From: Devosia rhodophyticola
GTDB taxonomy: Bacteria; Pseudomonadota; Alphaproteobacteria; Rhizobiales; Devosiaceae
DNA length: 64,000 nt
Assembly: GCF_028816475.1 (NCBI RefSeq)
Contig: NZ_CP118247.1
Coordinates: 62,001 to 126,000, forward strand
Direction of reading: 5' to 3'
How positions within the stretch are numbered: position 1 is the first letter of the stretch; each line of letters starts with the position of its first letter. The translations under genes and the position numbers were made by a program. The notes beneath the pieces were generated by a model. That model searched no databases. It was not told where the DNA came from and saw only the letters and a program-made list of their open reading frames with translations. Below, piece after piece: positions 29,525-36,918 of the stretch.

Positions 29525-30217
29525 TTAATGCGCCGAAGCTGGTTCGACGTGTACGCCTGGGCCCATGGTCGAGGACACAGCTACGCGTTTTACGTAAGTA
29601 CCCTTGGCACCAGCTGGCTTTGACTTGTGAACCGCGTCGGTGAAAGCCTTGATGTTTTCAAGCAGGGCTTCTTCGGTGAACGAGGCTTTACCAACACCGG
29701 CGTGCAGGATACCGGCCTTTTCGACGCGGTATTCAACGGCACCGCCCTTGGCGGCCTTGACCGCACCAGCGACGTCAGGCGTAACCGTGCCAACCTTTGG
29801 GTTCGGCATCAGGTTGCGTGGCCCGAGGATCTTACCGAGACGACCAACGAGGGGCATCATGTCCGGGGTAGCAATGCAACGATCGAAATCGATCTTGCCA
29901 GCCTGAATCTGTTCCATCAGGTCTTCAGCACCAACGATATCGGCGCCAGCGGCCCTGGCTTCATCTGCCTTGGCATCCTTGGCGAACACGGCAACGCGAA
30001 CATTCTTGCCCGTGCCGTTCGGCAGGGTGACGACGCCACGGACCATCTGGTCGGCGTGACGGGGATCAACACCAAGATTGATGGCAATCTCGATGGTTTC
30101 ATCGAATTTCGAGGTAGCGCGCGACTTGACCATCTTGACGGCCTCGTCGAGCTTGTAGAGCTTGTTGCGGTCGATGCCTTCGCGGGCCTTGACCAATTTC
30201 TTACCGACGTGTGCCAT
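29525..30217 (-). CDS. rplA: 50S ribosomal protein L1
   Basis: A 230-residue L1 with [39 protein letters not shown] and the C-terminal [21 protein letters not shown]1 forms the mobile stalk that moves deacylated tRNA out of the E site. In other bacteria it represses the L11-L1 operon. It lies 3 bases after rplK. Confidence 0.97.
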   Translation of the reverse strand: MAHVGKKLVKAREGIDRNKLYKLDEAVKMVKSRATSKFDETIEIAINLGVDPRHADQMVRGVVTLPNGTGKNVRVAVFAKDAKADEARAAGADIVGAEDLMEQIQAGKIDFDRCIATPDMMPLVGRLGKILGPRNLMPNPKVGTVTPDVAGAVKAAKGGAVEYRVEKAGILHAGVGKASFTEEALLENIKAFTDAVHKSKPAGAKGTYVKRVAVSSTMGPGVHVEPASAH

Positions 30218-30220
30218 CTA

Positions 30221-30649
30221 TCAACCCTCGACCTGAATGCCCATGGAACGGGCAGAGCCAGCAATCATCGATACAGCAGCATCGACGTTATCGGCGTTGA
30301 GATCCTTCAGCTTCTTTTCCGCGATTTCGCGCAGCTGAGCGACAGTAATGGTGCCGGCGCTTTCCTTACCTGGCAGCTTGCTGCCGGACTTGAGGTTAAC
30401 GGCCTTCTTGATGAAGTAGCTGACGGGCGGCTGCTTCATGGTAAAGGTGAAGCTCTTGTCAGCATAGGCAGTGATCACGACCGGAATGGGCGAACCCTTT
30501 TCCATTTCCTGCGTCGACGCATTGAAGGCCTTGCAGAATTCCATGATGTTAAGACCGCGCTGACCCAATGCGGGGCCAATTGGCGGGGATGGTGTAGCCG
30601 AAGCGGCAGGCACCTGAAGCTTTACGTAGCCAACGATTTTCTTTGCCAT
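30221..30649 (-). CDS. rplK: 50S ribosomal protein L11
   Basis: A 142-residue L11 starting at 30649 ([20 protein letters not shown]), with AGGA upstream. [20 protein letters not shown] is the Pro-rich N-terminal hinge next to the GTPase centre, and the rRNA-binding C-terminal domain ends [18 protein letters not shown]11 is needed for RelA activation and is the partner of thiopeptides. The 130-base gap to nusG has a TGCCGG/CCGGCA hairpin near 30751-30772 (minus strand), perhaps an L1-binding leader. Confidence 0.97.
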   Translation of the reverse strand: MAKKIVGYVKLQVPAASATPSPPIGPALGQRGLNIMEFCKAFNASTQEMEKGSPIPVVITAYADKSFTFTMKQPPVSYFIKKAVNLKSGSKLPGKESAGTITVAQLREIAEKKLKDLNADNVDAAVSMIAGSARSMGIQVEG

Positions 30650-30779
30650 AATCGTCCTATCCAATTTTGTCCGCTGTCAGGCGAACCGTTTGACGCTGTG
30701 GTTCGAGTTGCATGCGAGCGCTTGGCAGCGACCGCCCTCTCCCACAGATTTTGCCGGAACATACGCCCCGGCAGTTTGA

Positions 30780-31310
30780 TCAGACCTTTTCGACCTGACC
30801 ATATTCGAGTTCGACCGGTGTCGGCCTCCCGAAAATTGAAACCTCAACCTTGAGGCGTGCCCGCTCTTCATCAACTTCCTCAACCACACCGTTGAAGCTG
30901 GCGAAGGGACCATCCGAAACGCGGACGCTTTCGCCCACTTCGAAGCTGATCGAAGGTTTTGGATGCTCGACGCCGTCCTGCACCTGCTGCAGGATCGACA
31001 TGGCTTCCTTTTCCGAGATCGGCATCGGCTTGTTGTCCGAGCCCAAAAAGCCCGTGACTTTTGGCGTATTCTTGATGAGGTGGAAGGCCTGATCGGTCAT
31101 TTCCATCTTCACCAGAACATAGCCTGGAAAAAACTTGCGTTCCGCATCAACCTTGCGGCCACGACGAACTTCGACGACCTTTTCGGTCGGGACAATCACA
31201 TCTTCGAAAAGATGCTCAAGCTTGGTTTGGGCAACCTTTTCGAGGATTGCCTCTTTTACCTTGCGTTCAAAATTGCTGTAAGCCTGAACGATATACCAGC
31301 GTTTGGCCAT
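30780..31310 (-). CDS. nusG: Transcription termination/antitermination factor NusG
   Basis: A 176-residue NusG. The N-terminal NGN domain begins [20 protein letters not shown] and has [20 protein letters not shown]. The C-terminal KOW domain has [20 protein letters not shown]. It binds the polymerase clamp and couples transcription to Rho or to the ribosome through S10. It lies 36 bases after secE, the universal secE-nusG pair. Confidence 0.97.
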   Translation of the reverse strand: MAKRWYIVQAYSNFERKVKEAILEKVAQTKLEHLFEDVIVPTEKVVEVRRGRKVDAERKFFPGYVLVKMEMTDQAFHLIKNTPKVTGFLGSDNKPMPISEKEAMSILQQVQDGVEHPKPSISFEVGESVRVSDGPFASFNGVVEEVDEERARLKVEVSIFGRPTPVELEYGQVEKV

Positions 31311-31346
31311 GCCGCGTCGCCGCTCCTGATATTAGTATTGGCCGCC

Positions 31347-31552
31347 TTAGCGGATCGACAGCATCAACGAGACCAACCACGAGATGATCTGATCTGCCAA
31401 CAGAAAGAATAAGCTAGCCGCAATAACGAGCACCAGAACCATGATGGTGGAAACGACCACCTCGTTGCGTCCGGGCCAAGTAACCTTGGAAACTTCCGTG
31501 CGGACCTGTTGAAAAAAATAATCGGGTTCGTACGGGCCATAAGCAGAATCAA
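31347..31552 (-). CDS. secE: SecE preprotein translocase subunit, apparent one-base frameshift
   Basis: The C-terminal frame encodes FFQQVRTEVSKVTWPGRNEV and the single transmembrane helix, unmistakable SecE. The expected N-terminus MARTNPIIFF begins at the ATG at 31552, but in another frame. The frames meet at a run of seven T on the minus strand (31512-31518); eight would give one continuous 68-residue SecE of normal length. In the C-terminal frame there is no ATG or GTG nearby, only distant TTG codons. SecE is essential, so sequencing error, slippage on the T run or rescue elsewhere must be considered. Confidence 0.85.
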
Positions 31553-31745
31553 CTCGTTTGAGTTTTAATGCAAAACCAAAGGCCGCGCAGTTAACCGCAC
31601 GGCTGGAAATGGGGTATCTAGAGAAGTTACGCGTCAAATGCAACAGTTGGCATCGGAAATTATCCCCAAATTGTGCACGCAGCAACTGTAGATGGTCGCT
31701 GACGAGACAATTTCAAGTCATCGGCGCTCAAATCCGGAGAAGAGG

Positions 31746-32618
31746 TCAACCGGGGCGGCGGCGTTGCACCGCAGCTTTACCCTGCCCCACCTTACGCCGC
31801 CAATTTCGATAGGGCGCGTAGGAACTGGGCTTCAGGGGATGGAGCACCTGCCCCATGAAACCGGGCGCCATGTCATCGGACACGCCAAGGGCAATGTCGC
31901 AAGGACCGGGTACACGACGGGTGCCGAACATCAGGTCGATAAATGAGAACACGGTGGTGAAATTGGTGTTGAAGGCCGCCGGATCAAGTGCGTGGTGCCA
32001 ACGATGCATGGCGGGGGATACGAAAATCTTGCCGAAGATCTTGCCATAGGTCCACGGCAAGTCGGCGTGGATGAAGGCGCCATAATAGTGACGGACCAGC
32101 CCGTTGACCAAAATAGCGTAAGGCGGCAGGCCGAGGGCCATCAAAATGGTCGCGTCTATAATGAAGGTGGAAAGCCGATTGAACGGATGAAACCGGAATA
32201 TGGCCAGCCAGGTCATGGCCGTGTCGCTGTGATGAATGGCATGGGAGGGCCAGAGGAGCGTCGTGTGCTCCAGCCGATGCCGCCAATATCCGATCATGTC
32301 ACCTAAGAACACGGCCAACAGCGCGACGACGGCAGGTGGGGCGGCAAGCCAAATCGCTGCGAGCGCATGGGTCGGGCCGAACTGCTGGACGATCCCTGCC
32401 ATGGCGAGTGAAATGAGAACAAGAACGGGCGCCACCAGTGCTGCGTCCAACGTCAACATCAGCACCGCAATTTTGGATTCGGGCGCGTAGTTCCTGATAT
32501 CGGCAATGACGCTACGCCCTTTGGTTGCCAGGGCAAGCAGAATGAAAACGGGCAAGGGAAGCAGCGCATAGATCACCTGACCCAATTGCTGGCCTGCGTA
32601 ATTCCAAATGTCCTGCAT
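31746..32618 (-). CDS. Sterol desaturase / fatty acid hydroxylase superfamily membrane protein
   Basis: A 290-residue integral membrane protein with the diiron histidine motifs HRLEH, HAIHHS and HRWHH, and about four hydrophobic segments. The family inserts oxygen into lipids or sterol-like molecules; the substrate is unknown. I prefer the ATG at 32618 (MQDIWNYAGQQLGQVIYALL), which has GGGAA 8 bases upstream. The ATG at 32651 has no ribosome site and lies directly beside a palindrome. The gene stands downstream of tRNA-Trp and before secE on the same strand. Confidence 0.85.
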   Translation of the reverse strand: MQDIWNYAGQQLGQVIYALLPLPVFILLALATKGRSVIADIRNYAPESKIAVLMLTLDAALVAPVLVLISLAMAGIVQQFGPTHALAAIWLAAPPAVVALLAVFLGDMIGYWRHRLEHTTLLWPSHAIHHSDTAMTWLAIFRFHPFNRLSTFIIDATILMALGLPPYAILVNGLVRHYYGAFIHADLPWTYGKIFGKIFVSPAMHRWHHALDPAAFNTNFTTVFSFIDLMFGTRRVPGPCDIALGVSDDMAPGFMGQVLHPLKPSSYAPYRNWRRKVGQGKAAVQRRRPG

Positions 32619-32655
32619 CCAATTGATTCCCAAAATTCGATAGAAATGCATTTTG

Positions 32656-32674
32656 ATCGCAAAACTATTGCGAT
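32656..32674. promoter_or_regulatory. Palindrome upstream of the desaturase gene
   Basis: ATCGCAA (32656-32662) and TTGCGAT (32668-32674) form a perfect 7-bp repeat around five bases, with TTGATC and GATCAA flanking it. It lies about 40 bases before the preferred start of the desaturase gene and in the divergent gap to the YrhK gene. It may be an operator; its half site resembles Crp/Fnr-type TTGCG. Confidence 0.35.
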
Positions 32675-32862
32675 TTGATCAATCGAGAAGATCAGCATGG
32701 CAACCCAGCCGGGCGGGGTCCGGTCGCTAGGACATCCCTGCCCTTTTGATAGTGCTATTGCCGCTCTGATAGAAAAAGGTGATTTTCCGCGCCTGCAGAA
32801 GCGTAGGCACCGCTTCACGGAACTTACATCTACGCCCCTCTCCCACGAACAGCGAGCACCCA

Positions 32863-33141
32863 ATGGTCATTTTTCAGCAAGACAGCGCAACCAATACGCC
32901 GCAGCAAAGGAGACTTTATGCAATATACGAGCTGTTTTACACACTCGTCGATGCGATGGCGGCCATTCTGTTTTTGATCGGGTCGGTTCTGTTTTTTTAC
33001 GATTCGCTACAAACGCCGGCTATCTGGCTGTTTGTCTGTGGATCTGCCTGCTTCGCCCTGAAGCCCGTATTGCGGGTGGTGCGAGAATTTCACCTACTCG
33101 CGCTTGGCGACATCGACTCGCTTGCAGATCGATATCAATAG
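32863..33141 (+). CDS. YrhK-domain small membrane protein
   Basis: A 92-residue protein with two predicted membrane segments (LVDAMAAILFLIGSVLFFY and TPAIWLFVCGSACFALKPVL) and the YrhK-like order YELFYT, then FALKPVLRVVREFHLL. The function of the family is unknown. I use the ATG at 32863; a GTG at 32779 would add 28 residues without similarity. It is followed after 25 bases by the methyltransferase-like membrane gene, so they probably form an operon. Confidence 0.7.
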   Translation: MVIFQQDSATNTPQQRRLYAIYELFYTLVDAMAAILFLIGSVLFFYDSLQTPAIWLFVCGSACFALKPVLRVVREFHLLALGDIDSLADRYQ

Positions 33142-33166
33142 AAGCGGTTAACTAATTGAGGTTCTC

Positions 33167-33646
33167 TTGAGCAAACCACCTGACTTTTTTGCGGCCCTGA
33201 CAGTCGGCTCAGCATTGCTGCTCGAGTGGCTGGCCCCCCTGAACCTCCTGCCGGACCGGGCATTCCTCAGCCCTGTTGTGCCAATAGGTACCGGAATTGC
33301 CGTCGCTGGACTCGGATTGGAAATTCTTGCGGCGCGCGTACTTGTTGGGGCGGGCACAACGGCACGTCCATTTCGTGAACCAAGCAAACTGGTGACCAAC
33401 GGTATTTTCTTGATCAGCAGGAACCCATTTTACATCGGAATGATACTGCTGATCAGTGGAACTATGGTCGCGTTCAGCCTGGACTGGGTTGTCTTAACGA
33501 TACCCGTTTTCTGGTTTGCGCTGGACCGAATGGTAGTGCCGATAAAGGAGCAACAACTCCTTGAAGCGTTTGGTTCCAGATATCAGGCATATGCTCAGAA
33601 AACACCGCGGTGGCTGTTCCGCCGTTCGACGGTTCGACCACGATGA
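33167..33646 (+). CDS. Isoprenylcysteine carboxyl methyltransferase-like membrane protein (ICMT/PEMT family)
   Basis: A 159-residue membrane protein with about four helices. The family core is GAGTTARPFREPSKLVTNGI then FLISRNPFYIGMILL, and later the acidic site KEQQLLEAFGSRYQAY. Members methylate lipids or other small hydrophobic substrates with SAM; the substrate here is not known. The TTG start at 33167 has GAGG 5 bases upstream. It ends 33 bases before the tRNA-Trp gene on the other strand. Confidence 0.8.
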   Translation: MSKPPDFFAALTVGSALLLEWLAPLNLLPDRAFLSPVVPIGTGIAVAGLGLEILAARVLVGAGTTARPFREPSKLVTNGIFLISRNPFYIGMILLISGTMVAFSLDWVVLTIPVFWFALDRMVVPIKEQQLLEAFGSRYQAYAQKTPRWLFRRSTVRPR

Positions 33647-33679
33647 GACGAGCAATCAAATGAATGATGGACTTAGGCC

Positions 33680-33755
33680 TGGCAGGGGCGGGGGGACTCG
33701 AACCCACGACCCTCGGTTTTGGAGACCGATGCTCTACCAACTGAGCTACACCCCT
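33680..33755 (-). tRNA. tRNA-Trp (anticodon CCA)
   Basis: The 76-base gene includes an encoded CCA. Acceptor AGGGGTG pairs with CGCCCCT (one G-U), D stem GCTC/GAGC, anticodon stem TCGGT/ACCGA with loop CTCCAAA, T loop TTCGAGT. The T stem GTGGG/CCCCC has a U-C mismatch at its second pair. tRNA-Trp beside secE-nusG is a common arrangement, but here about 2 kb with three genes intervene. Confidence 0.95.
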
Positions 33756-33812
33756 GCAGGCGATGCCGTGTCTAGTCGGAAAGCTGGCTATGTGCAAGGC
33801 CCAGTTGTGTGC

Positions 33813-34204
33813 TTAGGCCCATATATGCGGAATCAAGGGGATCGCCGTCAGGAGCAGACCGATCAAGGCAATCATGAAAGCCACAGATCGCCATGGACTC
33901 AGTGCCTTGAGATAACAGACAACATGACCCACCCGACCAATCAAAAACAGAGACGCGCCAACGAGCGACAGCCACCCCTGCTCACCCAGAACAATGGACA
34001 GCACGGACAAAGTCAGGAACACGGGCAAGGTTTCATGGAAATTTCGCAGGGCGTTTTGGGCACGCGATAATTTTGGCGTTGGCGGGGGAGGTTATCCCGT
34101 GGCCCCATCTGCGATTCAGGGCCAACTTGATCAACCAGATATTTTCCCGGCAGAAACGCCTGAAATAACGCCAGAATAAGAACGAGAAAAATAATCAGCA
34201 GCAT
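33813..34204 (-). pseudogene. MAPEG family membrane protein, frameshifted
   Basis: The N-terminal part in one frame (start 34204, MLLIIFLVLILALFQAFLPG, then GPRDNLP) joins the C-terminal part in another (RAQNALRNFHETLPVFLTLS to LIGLLLTAIPLIPHIWA). The junction is a run of five C on the minus strand (34084-34088); six would restore one 130-residue MAPEG protein of normal length. MAPEG proteins are small membrane enzymes or relatives acting in glutathione and lipid metabolism. It is either a recent pseudogene or a homopolymer sequencing error, like the nearby secE. Confidence 0.8.
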
Positions 34205-34434
34205 AAATCGTTTTCCAGCTAAGAAGTCTCAGCCAAGTTTGCCCTGCCGCGCCTCTATCTGCAATGGTGCATGTTTACACCTTGCGAAAGAGGCGCGCTA
34301 AATCTCTACCCCGCCGTGTTCAGAAATTGAATCCGGCAAGTCACCCAAACTGTTGAACCAAGTGGCATTTGGACGGGTTCTACGTCGAAAGGCTGAATCG
34401 AAAAAATCGACTGTTGAAGGCATACTGTGATGGG

Positions 34435-34479
34435 CCGGTTGGGAACCGGGTTCACCATATGGCAGTTTTGTAAAACTGC
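34435..34479. promoter_or_regulatory. Two adjacent palindromes before a small ORF
   Basis: CCGGTT/AACCGG around three bases (34435-34449) and GCAGTTTT/AAAACTGC around two bases (34462-34479) lie 60-100 bases before the 70-residue ORF. They look like operator or hairpin elements. The rest of the gap 34205-34538 shows no recognisable feature. Confidence 0.4.
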
Positions 34480-34538
34480 AGATGGACAGGCGATCAAAAT
34501 TGATATTCGCTAGCTGAGCGAGCAAGGGAGAGCGAGCG

Positions 34539-34751
34539 ATGAAACCCATGACGGATACAATTCTCGAGGGTGTCAAACCATCGGACTTTCGGCACATGCA
34601 GGACATCAGCGAAGGGCGCCTTGGCGCGCTTGGTATGGATGTCGTCGACAGGCTGGTTGCCAACGGTTGGGTGCAGCCGGTATCGGGGACTTATCTTATT
34701 ACGTTGACCGGGCGTACTTTGATGGATCATCCGCGCGGTGCGCGCGCCTGA
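34539..34751 (+). CDS. Small hypothetical protein, 70 residues
   Basis: An ORF starting MKPMTDTILEGVKPSDFRHM with GGGAGA 7 bases upstream. The C-terminal half (VDRLVANGWVQPVSGTYLIT) has the alternating pattern of a winged-helix wing, but I do not recognise a family. Codon use resembles its neighbours. It is convergent with pbpC (31 bases apart) and stands alone. No function is assigned. Confidence 0.55.
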   Translation: MKPMTDTILEGVKPSDFRHMQDISEGRLGALGMDVVDRLVANGWVQPVSGTYLITLTGRTLMDHPRGARA

Positions 34752-34782
34752 AGGGCTAATTAAATGCGAAACTGAGGCGCAG

Positions 34783-36918
34783 TTAGTTTAGAAAAACCGT
34801 GACTGCGTCGCCACGGCCTTCGGCATCAATGACCGAGAGTGTAACGTAGCCCGGACCATCTGGGGTCCAGCTTTCCTGCCGACCAAATTCGGCGTGGCCA
34901 AACGGGGCGCCATTGGCAAGGAAGGTAAACGGTGGCACGCCGTTGCGCACTTTGACGAACAAAGGTGCCGCTGCTCCGGTAGCCAAGCCAAGATCGACCT
35001 CCACCCCATTGGTGGGGAAGGCAATTTGAGGCGCCGCATCACGCGCCACCATATCATCATCGGGATGCCGGAATCGGCGCAGCGGCGCTGGCAGTTCGGT
35101 ATTTGACGCAAGAATGGCCCCGGACGGCGGACGCGGCAGCGGTGCGCGGCGGCTACCCAGCCGATCAAAACTTTCAAAAAGGATTGGAGCGGCGCCCGTA
35201 ATGCCGGTGAGGCCGGGTACGGGTGCGCCATCGGGTCGGCCGACCCAAACGCCAACGACGGTTTTGCCGTCAAAGCCGATGGCCCAGGCGTCGCGATAAC
35301 CATATGAGGTTCCAGTCTTGTAGGCGATGCGGCCGGGAGAGCCATTTAGTGGTGGCGGCACGTCGGCAAGAATATCGGAAACGTACCACGCCGCGACAGG
35401 ATCGAGCACCGGCATGGTGAGGGGTGATTTGGGTGTCGGTTCGGGCGCGATGCCGTCCTCAAGCCGAACGGATTTACCGCCGTTGGCAAGGGCTGCATAG
35501 ACCGAAACCAGATCATGCAGGGTAATGCCGACGCCGCCTAGGCCAACTGCAAGACTGGGCGCTGTATCGACCGGAAGGCGCGGTTCGGCGTAGGCGCGGC
35601 GCAAGCGGGCGACAAGGCGGGCCGGACCGACAGCGTCAAGCACGACGATAGCGGGAATATTGAGTGACTGGGTGAGCGCATCATGGATAGACACCGTGCC
35701 ACGATTGAAGCCATCAAAATTAACCGGGATATAGCTGCCAAAGGCGGTCGGGCGATCTTCAATCAGGCTTTGCGGATGGGCAAGGCCTAGTTCGAAGGCA
35801 AGGCCATAAATCAGGGGTTTCAGGGTCGATCCGGGCGAGCGGACGGCATTTGTCATGTCGAGAAAGCCGTCGCTTTGCGTGTCAAAGAGACCGGCGGAGC
35901 CGACCGAGGCGAGGACTTTGCCGGTGGCTATGTCGGCGGCGACGATACCGACCGAGACTTTGGGGTCCAGACGCCGAGCGCGGGTGGCGCCGAGATGCTC
36001 GAGGGCGTCTTGCAGGCGACGATCAATCGTCAGAGGAATTGTGCGGGCCAGTGGCTGGGCCTTGACCGCCTGTTGGGCCATATGGGCAGCGAGCATGGGG
36101 AATTCGCGGCGCGCTTTGGGGACTGGTTCGAGCTTGGCAGCGCGGGCTTCCTCAAGGCTGATGGTGCCCGATTGGGCCAAACGGTCGAGGACCATGTTGC
36201 GGCTATTGCGGGCGGCGGCTGGGTCACGGTCGGGTCGACGGGCCTCGGGCGACTGGGGCAAGGCCACAAGCAAGGCTGATTGTGCAGTAGTCAGGCGGTT
36301 TGGCTCCTTGCCGAAATACGCAAGGCTGGCGGCGCGGATGCCTTCAATGTTGCCACCGTAGGGAGCAAGGGTAAGGTAAAGATCAAGGATCTGATCCTTG
36401 CTGAGGCGGTGTTCCAGCTGGTCGGCGTGGACCATCTGGCGCAGCTTTCCCCATAGATTGCGGGTGGGTTCGCCCTCCACGAGCCGGGCGACCTGCATGG
36501 TGAGGGTCGATCCACCCGACACGACGTGGCCGCCGGCGGCGACAAACTGGGCGGCGGCGCGGAACATGGAAGACCATTCGATGCCGCCGTGGGTGGCAAA
36601 GCCGCGATCCTCGTAGGCCAGGAGCATCGCGATGAATTGCGGATCGACGTCGGTGCGATTGACTGGCAGGCGCCAGCGACCTTCAGCAGTGGTGAAGGGG
36701 CGCAACAGTTGGCCGGAACGATCAACAACGGCGACCGAGACCGGCATTTGGTTGAGATTTGGCGTGGCGGGTAGTTTGTTGGTGATGTCGATGAGGATCG
36801 AATTGAGTTGGATGGCGCCGGCGGCCACAAGGACGAACAGCGAGAACGCGGCAAGGACGAGCCGCCGCGCCCAAGGGCGCAGCGGGGTTTCGCTGTTTGT
36901 TGGGCCGGGCTTGTTCAT
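34783..36918 (-). CDS. pbpC: Penicillin-binding protein 1C (glycosyltransferase/transpeptidase)
   Basis: A 711-residue bifunctional murein synthase. After a membrane anchor (about 20-38) comes the GT51 domain, with catalytic Glu103 in AYEDRGFATHGG and later SGGSTLTMQVARL. The transpeptidase has SPGSTLKP with Ser364, SLN at 418-420 and KTGT at 534-537. A C-terminal BiPBP_C beta domain follows. It overlaps the upstream alpha-2-macroglobulin gene by 4 bases, the usual pair, which suggests repair of peptidoglycan after attack. Confidence 0.95.
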   Translation of the reverse strand: MNKPGPTNSETPLRPWARRLVLAAFSLFVLVAAGAIQLNSILIDITNKLPATPNLNQMPVSVAVVDRSGQLLRPFTTAEGRWRLPVNRTDVDPQFIAMLLAYEDRGFATHGGIEWSSMFRAAAQFVAAGGHVVSGGSTLTMQVARLVEGEPTRNLWGKLRQMVHADQLEHRLSKDQILDLYLTLAPYGGNIEGIRAASLAYFGKEPNRLTTAQSALLVALPQSPEARRPDRDPAAARNSRNMVLDRLAQSGTISLEEARAAKLEPVPKARREFPMLAAHMAQQAVKAQPLARTIPLTIDRRLQDALEHLGATRARRLDPKVSVGIVAADIATGKVLASVGSAGLFDTQSDGFLDMTNAVRSPGSTLKPLIYGLAFELGLAHPQSLIEDRPTAFGSYIPVNFDGFNRGTVSIHDALTQSLNIPAIVVLDAVGPARLVARLRRAYAEPRLPVDTAPSLAVGLGGVGITLHDLVSVYAALANGGKSVRLEDGIAPEPTPKSPLTMPVLDPVAAWYVSDILADVPPPLNGSPGRIAYKTGTSYGYRDAWAIGFDGKTVVGVWVGRPDGAPVPGLTGITGAAPILFESFDRLGSRRAPLPRPPSGAILASNTELPAPLRRFRHPDDDMVARDAAPQIAFPTNGVEVDLGLATGAAAPLFVKVRNGVPPFTFLANGAPFGHAEFGRQESWTPDGPGYVTLSVIDAEGRGDAVTVFLN

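Noticed and set aside
29627..30853. 408-residue open frame opposite rplA and rplK
   Set aside because: It spans two clear ribosomal genes and their gap on the other strand, with no ribosome site or known motif.
33680..33780. Integration site at tRNA-Trp
   Set aside because: No integrase gene, and I found no direct repeat of the tRNA 3' end in the neighbouring few kilobases.
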